Below are positions 9,545-19,096 of a DNA stretch of 64,000 nucleotides, piece by piece (within the stretch, counting starts at the first letter, position 1; every line of letters starts with the position of its first letter). The DNA is from Streptomyces luomodiensis (GTDB taxonomy: Bacteria > Actinomycetota > Actinomycetes > Streptomycetales > Streptomycetaceae). Both the position numbers and the translations under genes were made by a program. The notes beneath the pieces are model-generated. The model was not told the origin of the DNA, made no database searches, and saw only the letters and a list, made by a program, of their open reading frames with translations. The stretch spans positions 9,920,001-9,984,000 of the forward strand of contig NZ_CP117522.1 of NCBI RefSeq assembly GCF_031679605.1. The letters run 5' to 3'.

Positions 9545-9976
9545 ATGGCGTCAGGGCTGCATGACCCGGACCGGCCGCGTGTCCTGCCCGGTGATTCCTC
9601 ATGGCTGCACGATGTGCGGTACCTCGAGGAGGTGCTCCGCGTCGTTGCCCGAGCCGGCGGAGTCGCCGCGGAACGGTTCGACGGGGACCGGTTCGTGCTG
9701 TCCGTCGGCGTCTTGGAGGGAGCGGCCTGCGGCATCGGCCGCCTGGCCGCCGAGATGGAACAGCCGGCCGACTGTGCGGGCGAAGCCATCAGGGCGCTGT
9801 GCCTGCCCGGATGGGAGCTGGACTATCTCTGGCAGGTCCTGGTCGTGTTCCGCCGTGCGCAGGCCCGCGAGTCCGAGGCCGCCGACCTGCGCGAACTGCT
9901 CCACGATCTCGGGTACGGCCTCGACCGTACCGTCGAGCAGATCACCGAGGATGTGCAGCGTGTCGTGGCATGCTGA
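9545..9976 (+). CDS. Hypothetical protein, 143 residues
   Basis: The start ATG lies 9 nt after GGGAGG. Third-position GC is strongly biased, as in real Streptomyces genes, and the sequence looks helical and soluble (SSWLHDVRYLEEVLRVVARAGG, then a C-terminal ADLRELLHDLGYGLDRTVEQ). No family is recognised, and there is no signal peptide or membrane segment. A longer antisense frame here is judged a shadow. The gene stands alone between IS5 debris and a region without clear genes. Confidence 0.55.
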   Translation: MASGLHDPDRPRVLPGDSSWLHDVRYLEEVLRVVARAGGVAAERFDGDRFVLSVGVLEGAACGIGRLAAEMEQPADCAGEAIRALCLPGWELDYLWQVLVVFRRAQARESEAADLRELLHDLGYGLDRTVEQITEDVQRVVAC

Positions 9977-10337
9977 TGCTGGACATCCCTGCTGTATTGA
10001 CCACAAGCGTTGTTGATGGTGGCCAGTGCGGCCGAGGTGCCGGCCATGGCGACATGTTGCGGACGGAGAAATCGGACGGAGTTTTTGGTGCCGATGCCGG
10101 GTGTGCCTGTGCCGTAGGGCGGCCGTGGTCGAGCTGGGAGTCTGCGCTGCACGTGCGCGCTTATCGACTTCGGCACCGAAGCGCCTGAGCTGCTCGCTTG
10201 TGGTGCTGCGAGAGGTTCCCCTCAGTCTCGTCCCGCTGGAGATTGAGGGTGCATTGCGAGCCAAGACCTCAAAGTTTGACACCCAGGGCGGGAGCTCATA
10301 GGGCTCGGGAGTTGTGGCGGTGCGTCATTGCGGGAGC
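9977..10337. other. Stretch without a recognisable gene
   Basis: Several short frames exist on both strands but none has a convincing ribosome site, coding bias or family match. It separates the hypothetical gene from the end of the TetR gene. No inverted repeats strong enough to call a terminator were noticed. Confidence 0.5.
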
Positions 10338-10961
10338 TCAGCGTCCTGTCCGCGTGCCGTGGGGTGACAGGCCGAGCAGCGGGAGCCACACCGTGTCCAC
10401 GATCTCGACGATCTTCTCGTCCGGCACCGCGCCCATGGTCATCAGTACGTCGTGGCGCACCAAGTCGAAGGGCAGGTTCACCACGCGTTCGGAGCGAGGC
10501 GCATCCGTAAGCTCGCCGCGCTCGACGGCCCGGTCGACGAGCTGTGCGAAGGGGGGCGTCTGATCCGCAGGGCGCAGGCGGCTGCGCAGGTCGCTGAAGC
10601 TGGTGCCGGTCTCGCGGAAGTAGTCCGCCAGCTGGATGCGCAGGAGTATCACCGTGCGAGCCCGCTCGGCGTTGACCCTACGCAGGAGGGTGAGGGCGTC
10701 CTGGCGCAGGCTGCCGGTGTCAGGGATGTCGAGGGGATGCCAGTACCGGGTGAGTGTGGCGATGAGGAGGTCCTCGCGCTGCGGCCAGCGCCGATAGAGC
10801 ACCGGTTTGCTGGTTCCGGCGCGTGCCGCGATGGCCTCGTAGGTGAAGCCGTTGTAGCCCAGCTCGACCAGCACCTCCCAGGCGGCATCGGTGATCGCGT
10901 TCTCCAGGGCGGCGCCCCTGCGCCGGGTGGGAGTTCCCTCCGTGCGCCGCTCACTCACCAC
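10338..10961 (-). CDS. TetR family transcriptional regulator
   Basis: The 207-residue product has a standard N-terminal helix-turn-helix (ITDAAWEVLVELGYNGFTYEAIAARAGTS then KPVLYRRWPQREDLL, about residues 24-66). The C-terminal ligand domain resembles the TetR_C_11-like group (LRRVNAERARTVILLRIQLADYF). It is divergent from an oxidoreductase gene with a 141-bp shared region. The usual arrangement predicts that it represses itself and the oxidoreductase until a small molecule releases it. Confidence 0.85.
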   Translation of the reverse strand: MVSERRTEGTPTRRRGAALENAITDAAWEVLVELGYNGFTYEAIAARAGTSKPVLYRRWPQREDLLIATLTRYWHPLDIPDTGSLRQDALTLLRRVNAERARTVILLRIQLADYFRETGTSFSDLRSRLRPADQTPPFAQLVDRAVERGELTDAPRSERVVNLPFDLVRHDVLMTMGAVPDEKIVEIVDTVWLPLLGLSPHGTRTGR

Positions 10962-11102
10962 TACCCCCTATGTCCATTCTCATGGTATTTCTCCATGCAT
11001 TTAGATTCGCTTGCGTATCTTAACCTGCGGCTGTACGCTTGGCGCCCGTAAGAAACGGCATCGTGTCTTATCGGTGTCGTGCGCCACACAAAGGAAACGC
11101 AC

Positions 11103-12062
11103 ATGTCCATGATCAATGCCGCGCTTGTGGAGTCCTTCGACGAGCCGCCGCGCTTCCGCTCCATCCCCGCCCCCGAGGCCGCCCCCGGCCAGGAACTGGT
11201 GGACGTCCTCGCCGTCGGCGTGCACCCCGCCACCCGCGGCATCGCCGCCGGCAAGCACTACACGAGTCCCAAGACATTGCCCGCCCTGGCGGGTGCGGAC
11301 GCCGTCGTCCGCCGGGCAGACGGCAGCCTCGGCTACGTCATGGTCATGGGCGCCGGCACCCTGGCCGAGCGCATCGTCATCGATCCGGCCGCCGTCATCC
11401 CGGTCCCGGACGGAGCCGATCCCGCACTCCTGGTCGCCACCATGAACCCTGCCCTGTCCTCATGGGCTGCGCTGCGCACGCGCGTCCCGTTCCAGGCCGG
11501 GCAGTCGGTTCTGGTGCACGGCGCGACCGGCAACGCCGGCTCGATGGCCGTCAAGGTCGCCAAGCACCTCGGCGCGGCGCGAGTGATCGCCGCCGGACGC
11601 AACCGCTCCCGCCTCGACGAACTCACGGACCAAGGCGCAGACGCTGTTGTTCAGCTCGTCCCCGACGAGGACGCCACCACGGCCGCGCTCGCCGAAGCCG
11701 CCGCAGAAGTCGACGTGGTCCTCGACTATGTGTGGGGGCCGCCCACCGAACTCGCCATGCGCGCCCTCCTCGGAGCGCGTACCCAGCACACCCGCCTGCT
11801 CGACTGGGTGCAGATCGGCGGCATGGGCGGAGACGCCATCACCCTGTCCGGGCACGCTCTGCGCTCCAACGCCTTCCGGATCCTGGGCAGCGGCTTCGGC
11901 TCAGTGGACATGCAGGTCATACAGCGGGAGTTCACCGAACTCGTCGCCGCGATCGCCGCGGGCGGAATGGCCGTGCGCCCGTACCGGTTCCCGCTCGACC
12001 AGGTCGAGGCGGCCTGGGCTCACCAGGACGCACCCGGCGAGCGCACCGTCATCCTCCTGTAA
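11103..12062 (+). CDS. Quinone-oxidoreductase-type medium-chain dehydrogenase
   Basis: ATG 11103 is preceded by AAAGGAAA; an upstream in-frame start adds eight residues only. The 319-residue protein fits the zinc-independent MDR/quinone oxidoreductase group. It has a GroES-like N-terminal domain, then a Rossmann NADPH site VLVHGATGNAGSMAVKVAKHL (about residues 137-157) and a C-terminal LDQVEAAWAHQD helix. The structural-zinc cysteines of classical alcohol dehydrogenases are absent. It probably reduces quinones or enones using NADPH. Divergence from the TetR gene suggests inducible detoxification. Confidence 0.85.
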   Translation: MSMINAALVESFDEPPRFRSIPAPEAAPGQELVDVLAVGVHPATRGIAAGKHYTSPKTLPALAGADAVVRRADGSLGYVMVMGAGTLAERIVIDPAAVIPVPDGADPALLVATMNPALSSWAALRTRVPFQAGQSVLVHGATGNAGSMAVKVAKHLGAARVIAAGRNRSRLDELTDQGADAVVQLVPDEDATTAALAEAAAEVDVVLDYVWGPPTELAMRALLGARTQHTRLLDWVQIGGMGGDAITLSGHALRSNAFRILGSGFGSVDMQVIQREFTELVAAIAAGGMAVRPYRFPLDQVEAAWAHQDAPGERTVILL

Positions 12063-12166
12063 CACGCCCGCCACCGGCTGCCCGGCTCGATTCCCGGCGC
12101 CGGCGGAGTGCTCGACCACCGCGAGCACCGAGTCGCCGGGCAGTCAGCTCAGCGCCCCGGTGATCA

Positions 12167-12716
12167 GGCAACATCCCCGATGGCGGCAGCGATCGGATCA
12201 TGGCCCGCCAGCAGGCCGCCAATAATCGGCAGGTCACCACGGACGCCCGCAAGGGCGGCAATCCAGTGACCGGCTACAGCTTCGTCCACACAGCCATAGA
12301 CGATCACTCGCGGCTCGCCTGCAGCGAGGTCCTAACCGACGAACGCAAGGAGACCGCCACCGCCTTCTGGGAGCGCGCCAACGCCTTCTTCACCGGCCAC
12401 GGCATCACCGTTGAACGCGTACTCACAGACAACGGCTCCTGCTACCGATCCCGGCTGTTCAGCCGGACCCTCAGCGCCGCCGGCATCGTCCACAAACGCA
12501 CGCGCCCTTATCGCCCGCAGACGAACGGCAAGGTCGAGCGTCTGAATCGCACCCTGCTCGACGAGTGGGCGTACGTGCGCCCGTACTCCAGCAACGCCGA
12601 GCGCACCAAAGCTCTGGAGGACTTCCTGCACGCCTACAACCATCACCGGTGCCACACCGCACTTGACGGTCAACCACCCATCAGTCGCGTGAACAACCCT
12701 GCAGGTCAATACATAC
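12167..12716 (+). mobile_element. IS481 family transposase, C-terminal remnant
   Basis: From NIPDGG onward the frame encodes most of the integrase core: GYSFVHTAIDDHSRLACSEV with the first Asp, VLTDNGSCYRSRLF with the second, and RPYRPQTNGKVERLNRTL with the catalytic Glu. It ends at the family's usual SRVNNPAGQYI. The N-terminal helix-turn-helix is gone and the frame then reads straight into the opposite-strand sulfatase sequence. The element fragment replaces the 3' end of that gene. Confidence 0.85.
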
Positions 12717-13228
12717 GGCACCTCCAGGTCCTTCAGCGTCTGCGAATGTTTCTCCTCCGTGTCCATGTGGGCGCGGCTCACCCAGTCCTGGCGCCACAGA
12801 TCGTTGCGGTTGCTGCGCAGATCCTCCGGCGGTTCCGGGTCGGCCACCTGCCCTGTCCAGGCGTCGCCCTCCTGGCCGTGGAAGAACTCCCAGGTGCTGT
12901 AGCGCCCGTGGTAGGAGGCGCCGCCGTCCTCCCAATAGTGCTGATGGTCGCTGGCCAGGTGGGTGTACACACCGTGTTGCTTCAAAAGCTCGGGCGTGGA
13001 GTTGTCGAACGGCTCCAGCGGACCCCAGCTGCGATGCAGGAAGTTGTGCCGGCCCGTGTGGAGTTCGCGGCGGGCCGGCATGCAGGGCATCGAACCTACG
13101 TAGCAGTTGTCGAACGTGGTGGAGCGGGCCGCGAGGCGCGCGAAGTTCGGGGCATGAACCCAGTCCGCGCCTTACGGAGGCAGCATGTGCCGGTTCAGGC
13201 TGTCGAACATGACCATGATGGCCTTCAT
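12717..13228 (-). pseudogene. Sulfatase, truncated with premature stop
   Basis: Starting at ATG 13228, the frame gives MKAIMVMFDSLNRHMLPP, then TAA at 13172-13174, then WVHAPNFARLAARSTTFDNC and SMPCMPARRELHTGRHNF. This holds the Cys-x-Pro-x-Arg site whose Cys becomes formylglycine in type I sulfatases. A Tyr codon is expected at the stop (PPYG). The gene is cut after about 170 codons by the IS481 relic. Its start overlaps the stop of the GH2 gene (ATGA), so it was the last gene of the glycan operon. Intact, it would remove sulfate esters from sugars. Confidence 0.85.
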
Positions 13229-15057
13229 GTACGGGGCCCCTCCCTGAGCTCGATGGCCGCGGGCCGGAGTTGCGCCGCCCGGATGCGCTCGATGTCGAAC
13301 TTCTCCGAGCGGTCGAAGCCGAAGATGCCGTTCTGCTCCTGGAAGACGTCGGTCAGCTGCGTATAGCAGTAGCCGAACATGTCAGGGTGATCGAGCAGCG
13401 CGCCGACCAGTCCGTCGAATCGCGTGTAGAACTCCTCGACGCTGCGGACTCGGTCGCCGTAGCCCCAGGATGTGGTGGCGGACTGCGGCTGGTCGGCCTC
13501 GGCCGGGTTCCACCAGATGCCGCCGAACTCGCTGATGAAGAAGGGCTGTCCGCGGTAACCGATGGACCAGGATTCGCCGGTGCTGTCGGATCGGTTCACG
13601 TAGGGCTCGCCGGCGGACAGCGCCTGGTGATTGGCCGCGAACACCTTCGGGTCCTGTTCGTAGTCGTGGCTGTCGAACACGTCGGACTCGGCGATCCGGT
13701 GCGCGTAGCCGGACGTGTCGAGAACCGGCCGGGAGGTGTCGTGGGCCTTGGTCGCCAGGAACATGCCGCGCATCACGTCGTCCAGTGCGGTGATCCGGTC
13801 GCCGTAGTCCTGCCAGGTCTCGTTCATCGGGCACCAGCCGATGATCGCCGGGTGGGAGTAGTCCCGTTCCAGCACCTCCAGCCATTCCTGGACATACGAT
13901 GCGTCCGGCTGCTGGTTCGTGGACTGGCCCTGGTCGGTATTGCAGCCCCAGTCGCCGAACTCGCCCCAGACCAGGTAGCCCAGTCGGTCGGCGTGGTAGA
14001 GGTAGCGTTCCTCGAAGACCTTCTGGTGCAGCCGTGCACCGTTGAACCCGGCCGCCTGGCCGAGCCGGATGTCGCGGATCAGGTCGGCGTCGCTGGGTGC
14101 GGTCATCAGCCCGTCCGGGTAGTAGCCCTGGTCGAGCACGAGCCGCTGGAAGACGATGTCGCCGTTGATGCGGATCTGTTTACCCGTGATGGCGACGCTG
14201 CGGAGGCCGGCGTACGACTCCACCTTGTCGACCACGTGTCCGTCCGCGTCGCGCAGCTCGATGTCGACGTCGTAGAGGTGCGGGTCGGCCGGCGACCACA
14301 GGTGGATCCGCTCCGGGGGCAGCGTCAGGCTCAGCCGCGCGGACAGGTCGAGGTCGGCACGTACCGTGTCGGCGATCACGTCGCCAGAAGCGTCGCGGAC
14401 CCGGATGTGCACCGCACCGCCGGGCAGGTTGGCGGAGAGCGGCACCTCCACGTCGAGCGCTCCGGCAGCGACGTTCGGTGTGATGCGCGGGCGGCGGATG
14501 GCGGTCGGCGGCACGGGCTCCATCCAGACCGTCTGCCAGATGCCGGTGGTGCGCCAGTACTTGGCCGCGCGCGGGGCGTACGGCACCGACTGCTTTCCTC
14601 GGGCCTGGGGGGCCTGCGGGTCGTCGCGGGCGCGCACCACCAGGGGCACCAACTCCCCAGCGGGGGCGGCATCGGTGATATCGAAGGTGAAGCTGGAGAA
14701 GCCGCCCCGGTGCCGTCCGACCTCGATCCCGTTCACCCATACGGTCGCGTCGTGATCGACCGCGCCGAAGTGCAGCAGCACGCGGTCGCCCTCCCACGAC
14801 CGAGGGACGGTGATCATGCGGCGGTACCAGACCGCCCGCATGAAATCCTGTTCCTCGACTCCGGAGAGCCTGGCCTCGGGGGCGAAGGGCACCACGATCT
14901 CATCGGCCAGCTCCCGCTCGACCAGCCCGCGCTCGCGACCGGTGTCGGACCGGTCGATCTCGAACTCCCAACTGCCGTTGAGGTTCAGCCAGCGGTCTCG
15001 CCGGAACTGCGGTCGGGGATACTCCGGCCGGGGCGGTTCGGACTGGTCAACCGACAT
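13225..15057 (-). CDS. GH2 family glycoside hydrolase
   Basis: Start ATG 15057 (MSVDQSEPP) is preceded by GGAAAGG; ATG 15087 is an alternative. The 610-residue enzyme has all GH2 parts. They are a jelly-roll sugar-binding domain (GSWEFEIDRSD...WVNGIEVGRHRGGFSSF), an Ig-like domain (RSVAITGKQIRINGD) and a TIM barrel with acid/base Glu413 in CPMNETW and nucleophile Glu510 in ISEFGG. It lacks a signal peptide, so it acts on imported oligosaccharides. It sits 40 nt after the alpha-mannosidase gene and overlaps the sulfatase start. Beta-galactosidase, beta-mannosidase or beta-glucuronidase activity are all possible. Confidence 0.9.
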   Translation of the reverse strand: MSVDQSEPPRPEYPRPQFRRDRWLNLNGSWEFEIDRSDTGRERGLVERELADEIVVPFAPEARLSGVEEQDFMRAVWYRRMITVPRSWEGDRVLLHFGAVDHDATVWVNGIEVGRHRGGFSSFTFDITDAAPAGELVPLVVRARDDPQAPQARGKQSVPYAPRAAKYWRTTGIWQTVWMEPVPPTAIRRPRITPNVAAGALDVEVPLSANLPGGAVHIRVRDASGDVIADTVRADLDLSARLSLTLPPERIHLWSPADPHLYDVDIELRDADGHVVDKVESYAGLRSVAITGKQIRINGDIVFQRLVLDQGYYPDGLMTAPSDADLIRDIRLGQAAGFNGARLHQKVFEERYLYHADRLGYLVWGEFGDWGCNTDQGQSTNQQPDASYVQEWLEVLERDYSHPAIIGWCPMNETWQDYGDRITALDDVMRGMFLATKAHDTSRPVLDTSGYAHRIAESDVFDSHDYEQDPKVFAANHQALSAGEPYVNRSDSTGESWSIGYRGQPFFISEFGGIWWNPAEADQPQSATTSWGYGDRVRSVEEFYTRFDGLVGALLDHPDMFGYCYTQLTDVFQEQNGIFGFDRSEKFDIERIRAAQLRPAAIELREGPRT

Positions 15058-15097
15058 GTGGTCTGCCTTTCCGTTCAGCTTGTCCATGCGTACAGCC

Positions 15098-18000
15098 TCA
15101 GGCCACCGGGTCGCGGAAGCGGAGGGTGAGCAGTTCGAAGGGGCGCAGTTCGAGCTCGACCCCGCTACCGGGCGTCGTCCCGCGGACCGCCTCGCTATCC
15201 ACGGCACGCTCCAGGAGGTCGGTGGCGACGGCCTCGTGCCAGCCGAACCGGGTCCGCACGGTCGCGCGCGAGCGTTTGCCATGGGCCTCGTACAGGCGCA
15301 CTACGAGATCTCCGGAGCGGTCCTCGGCGAGTTTGACGCTCTCGACGACGACGGCGCGGTCGGTGACCACGAGCAGCGGCTCGGCGGCAGCGCCCGGCAC
15401 CGTGCGCAGAGGAAGGTGCAGGGCGTACCCGTCCGCGATGGCCTCGGGGATCCCACCCGGGCGAAGACTGACCGAGAACGCGTGCCGCCCCTGGTCCGCG
15501 AACGGGTCCGGATAGCGCGGCGCGCGAAGCAGTGACAGCCGCGCCGTCGTCATCGGCCGGCCGCTGGGCGCCTGCCCGCCTCGGATGTCATGGCCGTAGA
15601 CCACGTCGTTGGCTATGGCGACGCCGTAGTCGGGCTCGCCGACATGGATCCACCGGTGCGCGACGGTCTCGAACCGGGCGGCGTCCCAGGAGGTGTTCTG
15701 GTGGATCGGCCGGTGCAGGTGACCGAACTGGATCTCCGAGGTGGATCGATCGGTCCGGATGTCCAGCGGGAAGGCGAGTTTGAGCAGCTTCTGCGACTCA
15801 TGCCAGTCGATGTCGAAGGTGTAATCGATCTTGCCCTCGGACAGCCGGATCGACACGTTGATCACCGTCTTGCCACGCTCGTGCCGCACCACCACCGCAT
15901 CGTCGACGATGTCGATCGACATCGGTTCGACGAGGTCACGGCCGCTGCGCTTGTCCTCGTCGTTGATGTCCCAGGCGTCCCACTCGCGTGGGGTGTCGCG
16001 GAAGAGCTGGAGGACGCCGCCCGCGACGCCCTGCGGCAGCAGTTCCCGGTCCGCGTCCAGATCGACGACCGAGACGAGCGTGCCGCTTCGGTCGATCTCG
16101 ACGTGCAGCATCCCGTCGTCGAGCACGATCCGATCACCCGCCGGACGCGGTGTGGCCGTCGCGGCAGGCGTCGCCGGCCCCAGGCCCATCGCCGGTACGC
16201 CGTGCCGCGGGTACGGGCCGGCGTTGGCGGCGACCAGGGCGTCGTCCGCATCGGCGCGGAGCGCGTCGAGCGCGGTCGTTATCAGAGCCGTCAGCTCGTC
16301 CGCCACCCGCCCGTAGTCCCGCTCGGCGTCCTGGTGGACCCAGGCGATCGAGGTACCCGGCAGGATGTCGTGGAACTGCAGCAGCAGGACCGTCTCCCAG
16401 ATCCGCCTCAGCTCGTCGTACGGGTAGGGGGCGCCCCGGCGAACGGCCGCGGTCGCCGCCCACAGCTCGGCCTCCCGCAGCAGGGCTTCGCTGTGCCGGT
16501 TGCCCCGCTTGCTCCGCGCCTGCGAGATCAGGGTGGCGCGGTGCAGTTCGAGGTACATCTCGCCGACCCACACCGGCGGCGCGGACAGCTCCGCCTCGGC
16601 GGCGCGGAAGAAGCTGCCCGGGTCGGCCAGCCGCACCCGTGGCGATCCGTCCAGGTCGTGCTTGCGCTCGGCCGCGGCCAGCATCTCCCGGGTGGGACCA
16701 CCGCCGCCGTCGCCCCAGCCGTACAGCCCGAGTACGTGGCGCGCCTTGCCCTTTTGCCGGAAGGTCCGCTCGGTACGGGCGAGGTCGGCGGCGCCGAGGT
16801 CGGAGTTGTAGGTCTCCGCCGGCGGGAAGTGGGTGAACACCCGGGAGCCGTCGATGCCCTCCCAGAGGAAGCTGGAGTGGGGCATCGGGTTGGTCTCGTT
16901 CCAGGACGGCTTCTGGGTGAGGAAGTAGCGGGCGCCCGCGGCTCGGGCTATCTGCGGCAGCGCCGCGGTGTATCCGAACGAGTCGGGCAGCCACACCTCC
17001 TCGCTGTCCACCCCGAACTCCTCGGCGAAGAAGCGCTTGCCGAGCACGAACTGACGGGCCAGCGCCTCACCGCCGGGCATGTTGGTGTCGGACTCGACCC
17101 ACATGCCGCCGACCGGGCGGATGACGCCGGCGGCCACCGCATGGCGGACCCGCTCGAACAGTCGCGGCTGGCTGTCCTTGAGCCAGGCGTACTGCTGCGC
17201 CGATGAGGCGGCGAACACGAACTCCGGGTGACGTTCGCTGAGGTCCAGCACGTTGGCGAAGGTCCGCGCCACCTTCCGCACGGTCTCCCGGGTCGGCCAC
17301 AGCCAGGCACAGTCGATGTGGGCATGCCCCACCGCCGACACGATCAGCGAGCTGTCCGGCGCGCGGCCGGCCAGCACCGGCGCGAGGACCTCCCGCCCGC
17401 GCGCCGCGGTGCCGGCCACGTCGTCGGGGTCCATGACGTCGACCATCCGTTCCAGGGCATGCACGATCTCCGCGCGTCGCGCACCCTGCTCCGGAAGGAC
17501 GTCGACCAGCCCGTCGAGGGTGGTCACGTCCTGCAGCAGTTCCCACACCTCCTGGTCGCGCCAGGCGACCGACAGGTCGGTGAGCCGGTACAGCGGTTCG
17601 TCGCCGGCCGTTGCCTTGTCGCCCATCGCCGTGGGTTCGTACTCGTAGGGCACCTGGACGATCGGGTTCGCGGCCGCCTCGATCAGCAGCCGGAAGGGGC
17701 CGTGATCGGGCAGCGGGACCCAGGAGTTGTACGGCTCGATCGCCTTGACGATCTCTCCGTCCGGCCGGTACACCAGCCCCTCGGCCTGGAAACCGGGCTG
17801 ATCGCCGGTGAATCCCAGATCGACGACGAGTTCCGCCTGCCCCCCGGCCGCCCAGTCGGCGGGCACCTCACCGGAGACGTCGAACCACGTCGTGTCCCAG
17901 GGTCGTCCCCACGGCTCACCGAGCGCGAATGGCAGATACGGTTTCGTCACGGCGTCGGCGAACGGCACCGGTTCACCGCCGACCGTCCACGCGGTGATCC

Positions 18001-18124
18001 GGGTCGGACGGGTGTCGCGGTAGACGGCGGGCCGGATCCGGAACTTGGTGAACCGGCGGACCCGGAGCATCGCCAGTGCGGTGGCGTCCAGCTGGACCCG
18101 GCCGTTCGGGTTGTCGTCAACCAA
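15098..18124 (-). CDS. GH38 alpha-mannosidase
   Basis: The start is TTG, supported by AGGAGG 7 nt upstream. At 1008 residues it has the usual bacterial length. The catalytic domain begins with GHAHIDCAWLWP (about 267-277), whose His and Asp bind the metal. GGMWVESDTNMPGGE follows with the probable nucleophile Asp346, then WLPDSFGYTAALP. A mid domain and the large beta-rich C-terminal domain (RSTSEIQFGHLHRP, LRFRDPVA end) follow. The enzyme trims alpha-linked mannose from N-glycans or similar oligosaccharides. No signal peptide is present, so digestion is intracellular after ABC import. It is the best substrate clue for the locus. Confidence 0.93.
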   Translation of the reverse strand: MVDDNPNGRVQLDATALAMLRVRRFTKFRIRPAVYRDTRPTRITAWTVGGEPVPFADAVTKPYLPFALGEPWGRPWDTTWFDVSGEVPADWAAGGQAELVVDLGFTGDQPGFQAEGLVYRPDGEIVKAIEPYNSWVPLPDHGPFRLLIEAAANPIVQVPYEYEPTAMGDKATAGDEPLYRLTDLSVAWRDQEVWELLQDVTTLDGLVDVLPEQGARRAEIVHALERMVDVMDPDDVAGTAARGREVLAPVLAGRAPDSSLIVSAVGHAHIDCAWLWPTRETVRKVARTFANVLDLSERHPEFVFAASSAQQYAWLKDSQPRLFERVRHAVAAGVIRPVGGMWVESDTNMPGGEALARQFVLGKRFFAEEFGVDSEEVWLPDSFGYTAALPQIARAAGARYFLTQKPSWNETNPMPHSSFLWEGIDGSRVFTHFPPAETYNSDLGAADLARTERTFRQKGKARHVLGLYGWGDGGGGPTREMLAAAERKHDLDGSPRVRLADPGSFFRAAEAELSAPPVWVGEMYLELHRATLISQARSKRGNRHSEALLREAELWAATAAVRRGAPYPYDELRRIWETVLLLQFHDILPGTSIAWVHQDAERDYGRVADELTALITTALDALRADADDALVAANAGPYPRHGVPAMGLGPATPAATATPRPAGDRIVLDDGMLHVEIDRSGTLVSVVDLDADRELLPQGVAGGVLQLFRDTPREWDAWDINDEDKRSGRDLVEPMSIDIVDDAVVVRHERGKTVINVSIRLSEGKIDYTFDIDWHESQKLLKLAFPLDIRTDRSTSEIQFGHLHRPIHQNTSWDAARFETVAHRWIHVGEPDYGVAIANDVVYGHDIRGGQAPSGRPMTTARLSLLRAPRYPDPFADQGRHAFSVSLRPGGIPEAIADGYALHLPLRTVPGAAAEPLLVVTDRAVVVESVKLAEDRSGDLVVRLYEAHGKRSRATVRTRFGWHEAVATDLLERAVDSEAVRGTTPGSGVELELRPFELLTLRFRDPVA

Positions 18125-18208
18125 GAGAGTGCCTCCTCTTGCTCATGGGATGTTGCCAGGCAGGGCGTGGCGGCCCGTCGCCCACGATGTGTCGGTAGAC
18201 GCGAGCGG

Positions 18209-19096
18209 TCAGCCCTTGACGGCGCCGCCCAGGCTCGAACGCATCAGATGCCGACGCAGGAAGATGTACAGCACGGCCGGGGGCGCCATGTAGACGAGAG
18301 CGCTCGCGGCGAGCACGCCCCAGTCGACCTGGTGGAAAGCGGTGAACGAGCGGAACAGGCCGATCGAGAGCGGATAGAGGTCCGGCGACTGGAGCAGCAC
18401 CAGCGGGGTGAGGAAGTCCCCCCACACGTGCATGAACGTCAGCATGGCCGCAGCGCCGAGACCGGGGCCGACCAGCGGGAGGATGATCCGGCGGATCGCG
18501 CCGAATCGAGTGTTCCCGTCGAGCCAGGCGGCCTCCTCCAGCTCGGCCGGAACGGCGTCGATGGTCCCCTTCAGCAGCCACAGTGTGATCGGCAGCGCCG
18601 CCGCGGCTTCGGCCAGGATCAGGCCGAGGTAGCTGTCGTCCAGCTCCATCTTGACCATCAGCAGGTACAGGGCCACGATCGTCGCCGGCGGCGGGATCAC
18701 ACGGATCAGCAGGATCCCGAACATGAAGGTCCTGCGCCCGCGGAACCGGTAGCGGGACAGCCCGTAGGCGCCGAGGAGGCCGCAGGCCAGGTTCAGCGCG
18801 GTCGCCGCGAAGGACACGATGACGCTGTTCAGGAACAGCCGCGGGGTGCCGCTGTCGGTGAAGAACCGGACGAAGTTGTCCGCGGTGAACGCCGGAAGTC
18901 TGACCGTGGGTCCCCCGTCGGCGTCCACTGCGGTGAGCGCGACCCATGCGAACGGTACGACGCAGAACAGGGCCAGCAGCGCCATCAGGGTGTACTGCAG
19001 TGCTCGTTGGACGACCGACCACGTCGGCGTACGACGACGCGGGGGACCGGCGGGTGCGGTGGCCGCCTGGGGCTCGACCGCATGCGTGGCCGCCAT
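18209..19096 (-). CDS. Sugar ABC transporter permease (MalG type)
   Basis: This 295-residue membrane protein starts at ATG 19096, overlapping the TGA of the preceding permease (ATGA). About six membrane helices are visible. The EAA loop ELEEAAWLDGNTRFGAIRRIILPL docks the ATPase. It is a MalG/CUT1-type inner-membrane subunit for oligosaccharide uptake. No ATPase gene lies in the operon, as is usual for Streptomyces CUT1 systems that share an MsiK-type ATPase encoded elsewhere. An 84-nt gap separates it from the alpha-mannosidase gene. Confidence 0.92.
   Translation of the reverse strand: MAATHAVEPQAATAPAGPPRRRTPTWSVVQRALQYTLMALLALFCVVPFAWVALTAVDADGGPTVRLPAFTADNFVRFFTDSGTPRLFLNSVIVSFAATALNLACGLLGAYGLSRYRFRGRRTFMFGILLIRVIPPPATIVALYLLMVKMELDDSYLGLILAEAAAALPITLWLLKGTIDAVPAELEEAAWLDGNTRFGAIRRIILPLVGPGLGAAAMLTFMHVWGDFLTPLVLLQSPDLYPLSIGLFRSFTAFHQVDWGVLAASALVYMAPPAVLYIFLRRHLMRSSLGGAVKG

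Noticed and set aside
9108..9602. 164-residue minus-strand frame
   Set aside because: Overlaps IS5 debris and the start of a better plus-strand gene; composition is non-coding.
11014..11038. GCGTA-N16-TACGC dyad in the TetR/oxidoreductase gap
   Set aside because: Arms of 5 bp with a long spacer are expected by chance; too weak to call an operator.
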